Source: Fulvivirga imtechensis AK7 (GTDB lineage Bacteria > Bacteroidota > Bacteroidia > Cytophagales > Cyclobacteriaceae). From it: DNA of 59,287 nucleotides. The translations under genes and the position numbers were made by a program. Under the pieces are notes generated by a model. The model did no database searches. It was not told the origin of the DNA and saw nothing but the letters and a program-made list of their open reading frames with translations. Positions 27,301-35,476 of the stretch are shown piece by piece (the first letter of the stretch is position 1; every line of letters starts with the position of its first letter). The DNA is taken from NCBI RefSeq assembly GCF_000331535.1, contig NZ_AMZN01000086.1, forward strand, positions 1-59,287, read 5' to 3'.

Positions 27301-28668
27301 ATTGCCAATGTACAGGTGGGCAGCTTCTCCAACCCTTCCGGAGCCAGCAACTACACCGACTTTACCCATCTGACAGTCAGCCTCACAAGAGGCAACAACC
27401 CCGTAACGCTGACCCCTGGTTTTTCAGGATCCCCGTACAATGAACGTTTCCGCGTTTGGATAGACTACAACCAGAATGGCGACTTTACTGATGATGGCGA
27501 GCTGGTATTTGCCAGCAGCCTTTCCTCTTCCGCTGTTTCGGGAAATATCAATGTGCCTGCCTCCGCGCTGGAGGGTAATACGCGTATGCGCGTAAGCATG
27601 CGATACGCCCGTCTCCCGGAGGCTTGTGGTACATTCGATGATGGAGAAGTGGAAGATTATACTGTTAACATCAGCAACAGCGCTTCGGTAGATGCGCCGG
27701 GAGCATTGACTGCCATGGCAGCTTCGTCCAATTCAGTTACCCTCACCTGGACTGACCTTTCAGATAATGAAGATGGGTTTGTTGTAGAGAGAGCGGGTGA
27801 CAATTTCAGCGTTATTACATCTTTAAGCGCCAACAGCACTTCCTATACAGACACCGGTTTGAATCCGGATGTAACTTATTCGTACAGGGTAAGGGCCCGA
27901 AGCGGGTCCACTTATTCAACATATTCTAACATCGCAACTGTCACCACTCCTGCCCTTAACTATTGTACAGTTGGTGGTGATTATCCTTCCGGGCAGTACA
28001 TTGCCAATGTAGAAATAGGTGCTATCAATAACAATTCAGCTTATGCATCGGCAGGTTATTCTGACTACAGTGACCAGCAAAGCGACATTTCCGGATCAGC
28101 TAACCTGATAGTTACGCCTCACAACACCTGGGCTGGCACGCAAGCCAAGGCATGGGCTGACTGGAACCGCGATGGGGATTTCGATGACAGTGGTGAAGAG
28201 GTGCTTTCCGCAACCGGAGCAGGAGGTTCATACTCCAGTACCATAGTAGTTCCATCGGGTACTACTTCCGGCCCGGTGAGGCTACGGGTAAGGGTGGCCT
28301 ATGGAGAAACACCAACCCCATGCGGAAGCATTTACTTTAGCGAAACAGAAGATTACACGATAGATGTCAATAGCAATAGCACTACCACCTTCAGCGAACC
28401 TTCCGCAAATGCGCCTGCCTCTGAAATGACAATATTCCCCAACCCGGCTTATGGCGGACAGTTCAGCATTATTTACGCTGGCCATGAGGATGATTTGGAG
28501 ATCAGCGTGTATACACTGCAAGGCAAAGTCATTCATCAGCAAATAATCTCTCACGAAGCAGGTTATAATGCTATGGAAATTAAGCTAAATGACAAAGTTA
28601 ACGGCACTTATCTCGTACAGGTAAAGAGCCTAAGTAAAAACATTGTCAGGAAAATAATTTTTGAATAA
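24322..28668 (+). CDS. Secreted M9-family collagenase with T9SS sorting domain
   Basis: 1448 residues. Signal peptide ending near YTQGQ. An alpha-helical activator-like region (about 80-380) precedes the peptidase domain, with FRHEYVHYLQGRY (zinc His477 and His481, base Glu478) and the third ligand in YEEGMAEFFAGS near residue 508. This is the M9 clostridial/Vibrio collagenase pattern, HEYxH plus a Glu about 30 residues later. The C-terminal half holds PKD, GEVED, GEVED, FN3 and GEVED domains, then a type IX sorting domain (MTIFPNPAYGGQF...RKIIFE). It would cleave triple-helical collagen at Gly bonds. It lies 143 nt after the M43 gene, with which it shares near-identical C-terminal modules. 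Confidence 0.94.
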   Translation: MLKQFYKCLLSIILLSVAGYTQGQIQVPHDPHDHNDFCSRMNKSKNHGVAEPSIKIGDHTRKSSTSRTTATCYDAAGWASLGSSALVGELKQNTNSDCFSSFFAIESNYAPSIFSNANIEAVANELYNLSASYDGTKSSGLYGLVYYLHAAGYQDFYNDGVSMNITSINRYIQGCEALTSNPNLFLTTKDALDILDEYLILLDFDGLRHKTTVLNTVKRVMQDLVVNKVWKQVSSNDIRTYAGAANRIFFLMFRGVQDNDYVNAINGNNTYFELLRTIALDTELQNNDELAFMTLNAAGELARMAGVPTLLDDTEAHLAQIAQNSARLSPMWLKAIEAMNEYGNCAAYSLCEDMEQLQDELDQMLFPNTYTFDDGKMIVRTPLIEEEVQGLYHAAKQVKNQFFRMLQTDEPVAGDPNDTLRIVVFGSKQEYDDYVTYLFGIGSDNGGMYIESRSTFYTWDRTVGVESSLSLEALFRHEYVHYLQGRYLIPGFWGESEIYNNSRLVWYEEGMAEFFAGSTETEGIRLLASNARNTQNSAGNWPSLNTVFNSSYTSGNFHHYHYGNMIWYHWYVNDFAKLKTFFELTRNNDIAGFDNLVDSQRYNGQQAFTDFLNQVANGTVQGWEPETNWLDDDYLAIGSENDIENEFTAITGITASASIEATALNRRFKLTGSLTGLPAANNNTDAAKAAGAALDNILIQLRGKPMLNNFTYSIGYFKNLSHSSASTTADFVITGPLRDAGIPDTNDPEFSADHTVTMTGGNVTFTSESSGYVRSLQWSFPGGSPSSVTNEVQPTITYAQPGIYDVALTTTGSTGSVTETKSAFIKVYEKSNVVYCAAAGNRSDNYATRVTLGSIDHTSGHQAYNDFTSLVTELVPGATETLTIGTKNGYWDSNGVGAWIDWNADGDFDDAGEEIYNQFGAGPYTTIVNVPANATPGVTRMRIRVAYGDAGKIIACGNDDYIGEVEDFSIVIPGNNDPVSYCSSASGRSTYEHIANVQVGSFSNPSGASNYTDFTHLTVSLTRGNNPVTLTPGFSGSPYNERFRVWIDYNQNGDFTDDGELVFASSLSSSAVSGNINVPASALEGNTRMRVSMRYARLPEACGTFDDGEVEDYTVNISNSASVDAPGALTAMAASSNSVTLTWTDLSDNEDGFVVERAGDNFSVITSLSANSTSYTDTGLNPDVTYSYRVRARSGSTYSTYSNIATVTTPALNYCTVGGDYPSGQYIANVEIGAINNNSAYASAGYSDYSDQQSDISGSANLIVTPHNTWAGTQAKAWADWNRDGDFDDSGEEVLSATGAGGSYSSTIVVPSGTTSGPVRLRVRVAYGETPTPCGSIYFSETEDYTIDVNSNSTTTFSEPSANAPASEMTIFPNPAYGGQFSIIYAGHEDDLEISVYTLQGKVIHQQIISHEAGYNAMEIKLNDKVNGTYLVQVKSLSKNIVRKIIFE

Positions 28669-28683
28669 AATCCAGCGGCGACA

Positions 28684-28715
28684 CCCTTGTGCTAAAGTCA
28701 AATTTAGCACAAGGG
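28684..28715 (+). terminator. Hairpin after collagenase gene
   Basis: Perfect 13-bp stem, CCCTTGTGCTAAA at 28684-28696 and its complement at 28703-28715, GTCAAA loop. The T-run is weak (TTTTAAAAATTTTT follows 20 nt later), but the position just after the stop fits a terminator. Confidence 0.7.
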
Positions 28716-29032
28716 CTGCCGTTTGGCCTTTTAAAAATTTTTCAATCCCAGTCAAAATCAAACTGTTCTCCTTTCTATTTTTCTTTTTCTCAAAAAATCT
28801 CACTCGAGCCTTTTAATCTGAATTATTGTCACATGTAACGCGCATTTTGTGTGGATACGCTCCTGTTTATTAATTATCTAATATTAAAGATCTTTTATTT
28901 GGCGTTCGGATATATCAAACAGATAACGAGGATATAAATATTACACATTACCAGCCCAGTAGTACATCGTCTGACCACAAGTGTGGCACGTTGGTTTGAA
29001 TATCAATGTTCCAACCCATAGATTAACATAGT
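28716..29032. other. AT-rich intergenic region
   Basis: No gene seen. The sequence leads into repeat copy 1 and may contain the sensor kinase promoter. Confidence 0.4.
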
Positions 29033-29157
29033 TAGTGTCTAAGAAAACGCCAATGTCTGCGTTACGCTCGTTCCAAAAATGCTCTCGTACCTCAGTACGT
29101 TCCGCTTTTTGTAACTTCATTTCTTAAAGCCACTTAGAGTTTTCTTACAAACACTAG
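29033..29157. repeat. Fold-back repeat family, copy 1
   Basis: Ends TTAGTGTCTAAGAAAAC and GTTTTCTTACAAACACTA are imperfect terminal inverted repeats. The middle holds CCAAAAATGC...CCGCTTTTTG with an inner CGTAC/GTACG stem. Four relatives lie at 39 kb, 52 kb, 53.4 kb and 56.7 kb, all in the same orientation. Confidence 0.8.
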
Positions 29158-29163
29158 TTACAA

Positions 29164-29215
29164 GAGCTGTCTCAAAAGAACAGTCAGTTTTGAGTTTGGT
29201 CTTTTGATACAGCCC
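29164..29215. terminator. Hairpin just upstream of sensor kinase
   Basis: GCTGTCTCAAAAGA (29166-29179) pairs with TCTTTTGATACAGC (29200-29213), one mismatch, followed by CCTATTTTAT. It could terminate read-through from the collagenase gene before the kinase gene at 29238. The TGTCTCAAA core is also used by the hairpin at 53689-53733. Confidence 0.5.
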
Positions 29216-29237
29216 TATTTTATCGCGGAGTTAAGTA

Positions 29238-31202
29238 ATGAAGAATAAGAAGCACGGGGAAAGTACTAATGATACAGAAAAAGCCAGACTACTGGCGCTT
29301 AAACGATATCAGGCCTTAGCATTGCAACCGGAGCATGACCTGGAAAATTTGGCAGAAATGGCCTTGTATATCTGCCATGCGCCTATCTGCTCGATCTCTT
29401 TAGTTGATCTGGATGACATACAATATCTGATCACCAGAGGACATAATGCAGATAGTATTCCTAGAAGCCTTTCTTTTGAACAATATACTATTCAAGCCGA
29501 GGTATTTGAAGTAAAGGATACTCTGGAAGGCAACACATTTGTTGGTAATCCTCTTATTGGTAACGACACAGGCATTCGCTTTTATGCAGGCGTGCCACTA
29601 GCCACCTCTGATGGATATCACATCGGAGCCATCTCTGTCGCAGATACAACCCCTCGCATATTGAACGATGAACAAAAAAGGATGCTCAAAGTGCTGGCAA
29701 ATGAGGTCATGAAGTATCTTGAATTCGAAAGGCAAAAGAAGATACATGAAGAGGAGCGTAAGGTTGTACAAGGTGGCTTTCGCTCATTGGTTGAAAATTC
29801 TACTGATTTCATCACTGTTTTGGATGCCGAGGGACTAATAGGGTATCACAGCCCATCATTTTACCGGGCAACAGGTTACACTGAAGCAGATTTGGTAGGA
29901 CATCACACTACCGAATTTGTCCATCGTGAAGATAAAGCTAAGATCATAACTGATTTTCTGAGTGTTATCGACAATTACGGAAGCACGTATACCACAGAAT
30001 TCAGATGCCGTAAGGCCAACGGCGAGTGGATGACGCTGGAAGCGGTTGGCAAAAACGCACTGAATGATGAATCAGTCAAAGGTATTGTCATCAACTCCAG
30101 AGATGTAACTGAACGCAAAAAGGCAGAAAAAGAGATCAAAGAAAAAAGCCAGGTACTTAATGGTATTACCAACAATATGCCGGTAATCATTTACAAAGTA
30201 GATGCAGAAGGCAACTTTACTCAAGCCATCGGTGCAGGGCTGGAAAAATTAGGGCTGGAAGGAAATCAATTGATAGGTGGCAATATCTATACACTTTTTC
30301 CCGAAGTGAATGAGTTTGTTGACATGGCGTATCGGGGGGCAAGTGACCCGGTGGTACTTCACGGTGTTACAGGGGACAAGCCTTGGTATTTCGAGTTCTA
30401 TACATTTGCCGACACGGCCAACGAGGGAGGGCTCGTTGGTTTTGGACTAGACATTACAGCCCAAAAGCTATACGAAAAGGAACAAAAAAATTATGCTGCT
30501 AATCTCGAAAAGATGAATAAAGCGCTCGACCAGTTTGCTTATGTAGTTTCTCACGATCTGAAGGCACCCCTTCGCGCCATCAACAATCTTTCACAGTGGA
30601 TCGAGGAAGACCTGGGTGACCTGCTGGATGATAAAGCTGATGTAAAAGAGAATATGAGCCTGTTGAGAGGACGAGTCAACAGAATGGAGCTACTGATCAA
30701 TGGAATACTGGAGTACTCAAGGGCAGGCAGATCTGAAATAAAGTACGAGGAAACTGACGTAATGGCTCTCGTGGGTGAAGTGATGTCGGCCTTGGATATA
30801 CCAGCAACTTTCAAAGTAACAACAGGAGATCTCCCTACGATCCGCACGAGTAAACTCAGACTTGAACAAATCTTTTCCAACTTATTAAGCAATGCTGTAA
30901 AATACAATGATAAGCCTGAGGGCACCATCACCATAGGCTATGTCCACAAGGAAAATTTCCATGAATTTTATGTAGCTGACAATGGCCCCGGCATAGCCAA
31001 AGAATATCATGAAAAGATATTTGATATTTTTCAGACATTAGCGCCTAAGGACAAATCAGAAAGCACAGGTGTGGGGTTGTCTATTGTTAAAAAGATCATA
31101 GAAGAGCTTGGAGGAAGCATCCATGTGGAATCAGAGCCAGGTGCGGGAGTAAAGTTTATATTTACACTGCCAGCAAGGAAACAAAGTGACCTAAACCGCT
31201 AA
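29238..31202 (+). CDS. GAF-PAS-PAS sensor histidine kinase
   Basis: 654 residues, no signal or membrane segment, so a cytoplasmic sensor. GAF domain at about 20-165; PAS at about 178-300 (RSLVENSTDFITVLD...GIVINSRDVTERKKAE); a second PAS at about 302-415 (ITNNMPVIIYKVD...LVGFGLDITAQK); HisKA with phospho-acceptor His439 in VVSHDLKAPLRAIN; and HATPase with an N box (LLSNAVKYND), G1 (DNGPGIAKEYHEKIF) and G2 (STGVGLSIVKKI). No response regulator gene lies next to it, so its partner is elsewhere. Its place in the collagen locus is suggestive but not proof of a role. Confidence 0.95.
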   Translation: MKNKKHGESTNDTEKARLLALKRYQALALQPEHDLENLAEMALYICHAPICSISLVDLDDIQYLITRGHNADSIPRSLSFEQYTIQAEVFEVKDTLEGNTFVGNPLIGNDTGIRFYAGVPLATSDGYHIGAISVADTTPRILNDEQKRMLKVLANEVMKYLEFERQKKIHEEERKVVQGGFRSLVENSTDFITVLDAEGLIGYHSPSFYRATGYTEADLVGHHTTEFVHREDKAKIITDFLSVIDNYGSTYTTEFRCRKANGEWMTLEAVGKNALNDESVKGIVINSRDVTERKKAEKEIKEKSQVLNGITNNMPVIIYKVDAEGNFTQAIGAGLEKLGLEGNQLIGGNIYTLFPEVNEFVDMAYRGASDPVVLHGVTGDKPWYFEFYTFADTANEGGLVGFGLDITAQKLYEKEQKNYAANLEKMNKALDQFAYVVSHDLKAPLRAINNLSQWIEEDLGDLLDDKADVKENMSLLRGRVNRMELLINGILEYSRAGRSEIKYEETDVMALVGEVMSALDIPATFKVTTGDLPTIRTSKLRLEQIFSNLLSNAVKYNDKPEGTITIGYVHKENFHEFYVADNGPGIAKEYHEKIFDIFQTLAPKDKSESTGVGLSIVKKIIEELGGSIHVESEPGAGVKFIFTLPARKQSDLNR

Positions 31203-31204
31203 GC

Positions 31205-31254
31205 GCTGAGGGCGAAGCGCAGAGTGATGAAGCGCCTTCCCCTTCGCCCTCAGC
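31205..31254. terminator. Inverted repeat between convergent genes
   Basis: Perfect 13-bp arms, GCTGAGGGCGAAG at 31205-31217 and CTTCGCCCTCAGC at 31242-31254, directly after the kinase stop and before the 3' end of the reverse-strand LURP-one gene. Likely a bidirectional transcription stop or a REP-like element. Confidence 0.6.
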
Positions 31255-31269
31255 TCTCCGCGCCCCGCC

Positions 31270-31857
31270 CTACTCTTTTAGCACCATATCAATACACATC
31301 ACCGCAGCCATAATAAGTATCCTTATACCATTATCAGCGGGTATCTGATCATCGATCTTGAGCATGTAATTATCTGCGGTAGTAAATAGCTCTTTTCCGA
31401 AACCAGCCCACTTTTTACTCACGTGTGCCATCTCGATATCATCTTTTACGAATTTAAAATCCCAACTCGTCCACTTGCCTTTGAGCGTACACAAATGTGT
31501 TTCATTGGCATCCAGTACATTGAATTTCCCGCCGATAGAGAAAAACTTCTGTTTGAATTTGCCAATTAGTTTTTCATTGCCATCGAATACTTCTACAGAT
31601 GAGAGAAAAAAAGACACACCACGTTTTACCGACAGCACCTTTTCACCGGATGGTGTTTTTATTTCAACATGAAAGGGAGTCATGCGTTTATAGTCGGTGA
31701 AGCGCAACATTTTGGTAAAAAAACCAAGTCTCTCTTCGCGACAGTGCATAATAACATCCTGCGTTTCAGGATCATAGATGTCATAGTTATTGGCAGCTTT
31801 AAACATGCCCACATGCTCCTTTACCAGGAACAGATTTTTGTTAAGTACCGGATTCAT
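31270..31857 (-). CDS. LURP-one-related / phospholipid-scramblase-like protein
   Basis: 195 residues with repeated beta strands typical of the tubby-like LURP-one fold (YDIYDPETQDVIMHCRE, VEVFDGNEKLIGKFKQKF, FNVLDANETHLCTLKGKW, NYMLKIDDQI) and a hydrophobic C-terminal helix (IRILIMAAVMCIDMVLKE). Such proteins are of unclear function in bacteria and may bind membranes. It is monocistronic by its surroundings and convergent with the kinase gene. Confidence 0.8.
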   Translation of the reverse strand: MNPVLNKNLFLVKEHVGMFKAANNYDIYDPETQDVIMHCREERLGFFTKMLRFTDYKRMTPFHVEIKTPSGEKVLSVKRGVSFFLSSVEVFDGNEKLIGKFKQKFFSIGGKFNVLDANETHLCTLKGKWTSWDFKFVKDDIEMAHVSKKWAGFGKELFTTADNYMLKIDDQIPADNGIRILIMAAVMCIDMVLKE

Positions 31858-32216
31858 TTATAAAATAAGTTTTGGTCAAGTTGGCAATTAACAATAATTC
31901 CTCAGGTTGACAAAATAGAACTTGCATGTTAAAGAGTAATTTAAATGATTGATCAAAAAAATTAAAAAAAATGTCACCCGGCCCAGTTACAATGCTCTGA
32001 GTTAAGGACTGATTCAATAAAAAGAATTGCCATACCGATTTTGAAGGCACGTTACCAAGACACTTTTTCTACATTAGGTAAGGTGCTTCATTCCTCGGGG
32101 ATGATGTTTCTTAATAATAGCATTGGCTCTCATGTGCCGGGGATCCTGTAAAAAGGGCTTCTCAAAATCCAATAGGAATTTATCTGACTTCCGACTTCGA
32201 TCTTCGGTCGTCCGAC
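31858..32216. other. Intergenic region
   Basis: No gene. An imperfect inverted repeat (GAAGGCACGTTACC near 32041 and GGTAAGGTGCTTC near 32079) lies in the middle; otherwise nothing clear apart from a short TTCGATCTTCGG palindrome before the oxidase stop. Confidence 0.4.
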
Positions 32217-33461
32217 TTATAAATACCTGTCCGGGTTCAGCAATGATATATCGACCTCCGTTTTCTTTCCACTGACCACCTGGCTCACCAGCTTGCCTGT
32301 AATAGGCCCGAGGCTCATGCCCATCATAGAATGGCCGGTAGCAGCAATGAGGTTGTCATAGTGTTTAAACCGCCCGATATAAGGCAGTCCATCCGGGGAG
32401 CAGGGTCGGAGGCCAACCCAAACCTTTGATGCAGTGAAATCAGTGTCTTTGAATTGTGGATAGTAACCTGGAATAGATTTAAAGATACCCCCAACCCGAT
32501 TCAGATTAATACTCCGATCGGTACCATTGAGTTCCATAGTGCCTCCGAAGCGTACTGCCCCATCCATTGGGGTCACTGACACACGAGCCTCTGCTAACAA
32601 TGAGCATATCTCCGGTTTTACAGGAGGCGTGTTCACCTCTACACTGTAGCCTTTTCCACCCTGTAGCGGAATGTTCACCTTTAGGTTCCTGAGCAATCCG
32701 GAAGACCAGGCTCCTGCTGCAACTATATATTCATCGGCTACGACAGTGGCGGAGTCTGTATTTAACCCTGCGATCTTGCTGCCTTTCACTGTTATACTTT
32801 TAATCTGCCCGGCAGCGAACTTCACTCCTCTGCCGCTAAGCAAGTTCTGCATTTCAGCCATAAAGCGCCCTGGTACCATAAATGCGTCCAGCGGCCAGTA
32901 TACGCCTCCCTCCACATCAAATTCCACACCCGGATCCATGGCCATTAATTCCTTTGGAGTGAGTATCTCTGCTTTCATGCCCATTTGCTTCGCTTTTACT
33001 GCAATTTGGGCCTCCTCCTGGAGGGCGTGCCGGGTTTTACACAACGTAAATAGCCCTTTGGTGCATAATGAAAAGTTCAATCCCTCCTCTTCTGCCAGTT
33101 GCACATATAACTCACGACTAGACGTGTTTAAGGCTTTCAATAATGGCATCGCCTTTTGCACGTTGGCAGCGGTGGCGGCTTTATAGAACTTCCACCCCCA
33201 GGATACCAGGTTTTTGTCAAACCTCGGCTTGATGTAAAAAGGGCTATCCGAACGAAGCATCCACCGCAATCCCTGGGAAATAATTCCAGGAGCAGCCAGA
33301 GGAATAAAATGGCTCGGAACGATCATTCCTGCATTTCCGTAAGAGCATCCCTCCTTTTTGTCATCGTCACTGATAACGGTAACTTCAAACCCCGCCTGAG
33401 AAAGATAATAGGCTGAACTCAACCCTACTATCCCACCACCAATGATGGCTACTTTTTTCAT
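32217..33461 (-). CDS. FAD-dependent D-amino-acid dehydrogenase (cis-4-hydroxy-D-proline oxidation)
   Basis: 414 residues of the DadA/DAO family. The N-terminal VAIIGGGIVGLSSAYYL is a GxGxxG FAD-binding motif, and the C-terminus shows VWVGLRPCSPDGLPYIG and ATGHSMMGMSLGPITGKLV. In trans-4-hydroxyproline degradation this enzyme oxidises the epimerised cis-4-hydroxy-D-proline to delta-1-pyrroline-4-hydroxy-2-carboxylate. It is the last gene of the operon, 73 nt after the epimerase gene. Family is firm; substrate follows from context. Confidence 0.9.
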   Translation of the reverse strand: MKKVAIIGGGIVGLSSAYYLSQAGFEVTVISDDDKKEGCSYGNAGMIVPSHFIPLAAPGIISQGLRWMLRSDSPFYIKPRFDKNLVSWGWKFYKAATAANVQKAMPLLKALNTSSRELYVQLAEEEGLNFSLCTKGLFTLCKTRHALQEEAQIAVKAKQMGMKAEILTPKELMAMDPGVEFDVEGGVYWPLDAFMVPGRFMAEMQNLLSGRGVKFAAGQIKSITVKGSKIAGLNTDSATVVADEYIVAAGAWSSGLLRNLKVNIPLQGGKGYSVEVNTPPVKPEICSLLAEARVSVTPMDGAVRFGGTMELNGTDRSINLNRVGGIFKSIPGYYPQFKDTDFTASKVWVGLRPCSPDGLPYIGRFKHYDNLIAATGHSMMGMSLGPITGKLVSQVVSGKKTEVDISLLNPDRYL

Positions 33462-33534
33462 TTATTACTTATTTTTTACCACGGAGACCGCTGACAACAT
33501 CTCAGAGGTCACAAAGAATTCTTAGCTATTTTTA

Positions 33535-34536
33535 TCATATCACCTGAAAGCCATGAGCATAAGGATCATCATCGTCTACAATTATAGTATTGTAGCCCGT
33601 TACCATGGCCCAACCTTCCACGCTTGGAATGATCGCCTTTTTGTCGGCAAGCTTCACCTCATCTTCTATTCTTCCTATAAATTTAGAGCCGATGATACTT
33701 TCGTGGATAAATTTTTCCCCTTTCCTCAGTTTACCTTTGGCATGCCATTGTGCCATACGTGCTGAAGTGCCGGTACCACAAGGGGAGCGATCAATGGCTT
33801 TGTCTCCATAGAACACAGCATTTCTTGCCGTAGAATCCGGGGAGATAGTATCTCCGGTCCAGAGGATATGGCTCAGCCCTGAAATAGTCGGGTTTTCCGG
33901 ATGTACAAATTCGTTATTTTGATTGATATTTTCTCTTAATTTCCTGCTCCACTGTATCAATTGCTCAGCAGAATAAGCCTGTACGCCTTTGAAGTTTTGC
34001 TGGGGATCAACAATGGCATAGAAATTACCACCATAGGCCACATCAACAACAAGCTTACCCAAGCCCGGGCATTCCGTTGTAATGCCTTCTGCCGCCAAAA
34101 ATGCGGGCACATTGGTCAGTTTTACCGACTTCACCTTTTTACCTTCCTGAACATAAACTATTTTCACCAGCCCTGCCGGGGTCTCCAGCCTGAGCTGTCC
34201 TGGGACTTTTGGTGTTACCAATCCCTCTTCAATAGCAATAGTCACTGTGCCAATGGTGCCATGACCACACATCGGCAAGCACCCTGAAGTTTCTATGAAA
34301 AGCACCGCCACATCATTTTCCGGGTCAGCCGAAGGGTACAAGATACTCCCCGACATCATATCATGCCCCCTCGGCTCGAACATGAGGCTTTTCCTCACCC
34401 AGTCATATTCCCGGAGAAAATGCTGCCTTTTATCACTCATTGTGGCACCTACCAAAGTAGGGCCTCCTCCTGCTACAACCCTAACCGGATTGCCGCAAGT
34501 ATGTGCATCAATGCAAAAGAATGTTTTCTTAGCCAT
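33535..34536 (-). CDS. trans-4-hydroxy-L-proline 2-epimerase
   Basis: 333 residues, the usual length for 4-hydroxyproline epimerases. Both catalytic cysteines are present: Cys90 in LPMCGHGTIG and Cys253 in DRSPCGTGT, in contrast to the Cys/Thr enzyme at 18909-19976. Other family marks are DAHTCGNPVRVV, LMFEPRGHDMM and SIIGSKFIGR. It converts trans-4-hydroxy-L-proline to cis-4-hydroxy-D-proline. Its start overlaps the end of the OCD-family gene by 8 nt, so the two are co-translated. Confidence 0.93.
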   Translation of the reverse strand: MAKKTFFCIDAHTCGNPVRVVAGGGPTLVGATMSDKRQHFLREYDWVRKSLMFEPRGHDMMSGSILYPSADPENDVAVLFIETSGCLPMCGHGTIGTVTIAIEEGLVTPKVPGQLRLETPAGLVKIVYVQEGKKVKSVKLTNVPAFLAAEGITTECPGLGKLVVDVAYGGNFYAIVDPQQNFKGVQAYSAEQLIQWSRKLRENINQNNEFVHPENPTISGLSHILWTGDTISPDSTARNAVFYGDKAIDRSPCGTGTSARMAQWHAKGKLRKGEKFIHESIIGSKFIGRIEDEVKLADKKAIIPSVEGWAMVTGYNTIIVDDDDPYAHGFQVI

Positions 34537-35476
34537 CTATATTTTCTTTAACCAATATGGCGGCCACCAGGTCTTCCAAAGCGTGGCCCACCGATTTAAA
34601 ACATGTTATTTGCTGTTCTGAAGTTCTTCCCGGTAGCTCATCGCTGCACAGTTCCCTTAATTCTGCTTTAATATCAGCCCTTCCGATAAGACCTGCCGAT
34701 ATCGGTATCACCAGGTCGCCGGTTTCTTTCAGCGCCCCCTGATAAGTGTCTACAAACAGATCACACCTCCGAATCACTTCGTCATCGGCCTCGCGCATAT
34801 CAGGCCGATAGGCCCCTACAAGGTCTAGGTGCTGGCCAGATTGCAGCCATTTTCCATTGATCAGTGGTGTTGGACTCAGTGTAGCACAACTGATAATATC
34901 TACATTTCCAATCACTTCTTCCATAGAGTCAACCGGCTCGCAGGAAAGGTGAGACAGATGCTCTGATTGACAGATTTTCTCTGCATTGTCAATGCTGCGC
35001 CCCCACACATATACTTTTTCAATCGGTCGTGCTGTGGCATGAGCTTCGATTAGATGGGGTGCAAGAGCGCCGGTACCAACCATAAGAAGGGAACCGCTAT
35101 CTTCCCTTGACAGGAACTTAGAGGCAAGTGCGGAAGTAGCAGCCGTCCTTCTTACAGTTAGTTCTTTGGCGTCCAGTATTAGCTCCGTTTGGCCTGTAAC
35201 GGCATTATTTAAAATGTACAGGCCTTGTATTGAGGGTAGTGCATGCTCACCATTGTATGGTGACACAGTAACCATTTTCACCCCCAGATATTGTCCTTCT
35301 ATCCAGGCAGGCATCAGCAGCAAGGTAGATTCCCGTTCTTTACCCGGATTGGCATAATCGTGGTGATGTCGCATTGGAAATTTGACCTCAGAGTGCGCGA
35401 ACGCACCCTGAAGCCTGTCCATCAACCCCTTAAAACGAAGGACACGTGAAATTTCGTTGTTAGATATAAACCTCAC
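34529..35476 (-). CDS. Ornithine cyclodeaminase/mu-crystallin family reductase, probably delta-1-pyrroline-2-carboxylate reductase
   Basis: 315 residues. Family marks include KFPMRHHH, the Rossmann region LLMVGTGALAPHLIEAHAT, EELIGNVDIISCATLSPTP-like text and LDLVGAYRPDMREAD. In hydroxyproline loci this family reduces delta-1-pyrroline-2-carboxylate, the product of the 3-hydroxyproline dehydratase, to L-proline. That makes it the expected second step of the 3-hydroxy route although it is encoded in the 4-hydroxyproline operon. It overlaps the dehydrogenase gene by 17 nt. Ornithine cyclodeaminase itself cannot be excluded. Confidence 0.82.
   Translation of the reverse strand: MRFISNNEISRVLRFKGLMDRLQGAFAHSEVKFPMRHHHDYANPGKERESTLLLMPAWIEGQYLGVKMVTVSPYNGEHALPSIQGLYILNNAVTGQTELILDAKELTVRRTAATSALASKFLSREDSGSLLMVGTGALAPHLIEAHATARPIEKVYVWGRSIDNAEKICQSEHLSHLSCEPVDSMEEVIGNVDIISCATLSPTPLINGKWLQSGQHLDLVGAYRPDMREADDEVIRRCDLFVDTYQGALKETGDLVIPISAGLIGRADIKAELRELCSDELPGRTSEQQITCFKSVGHALEDLVAAILVKENIDG

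Noticed and set aside
22780-28380. Possible CRISPR-like or tandem DNA repeats
   Set aside because: The similarities come from homologous GEVED/FN3 protein modules, not from short regularly spaced repeats.
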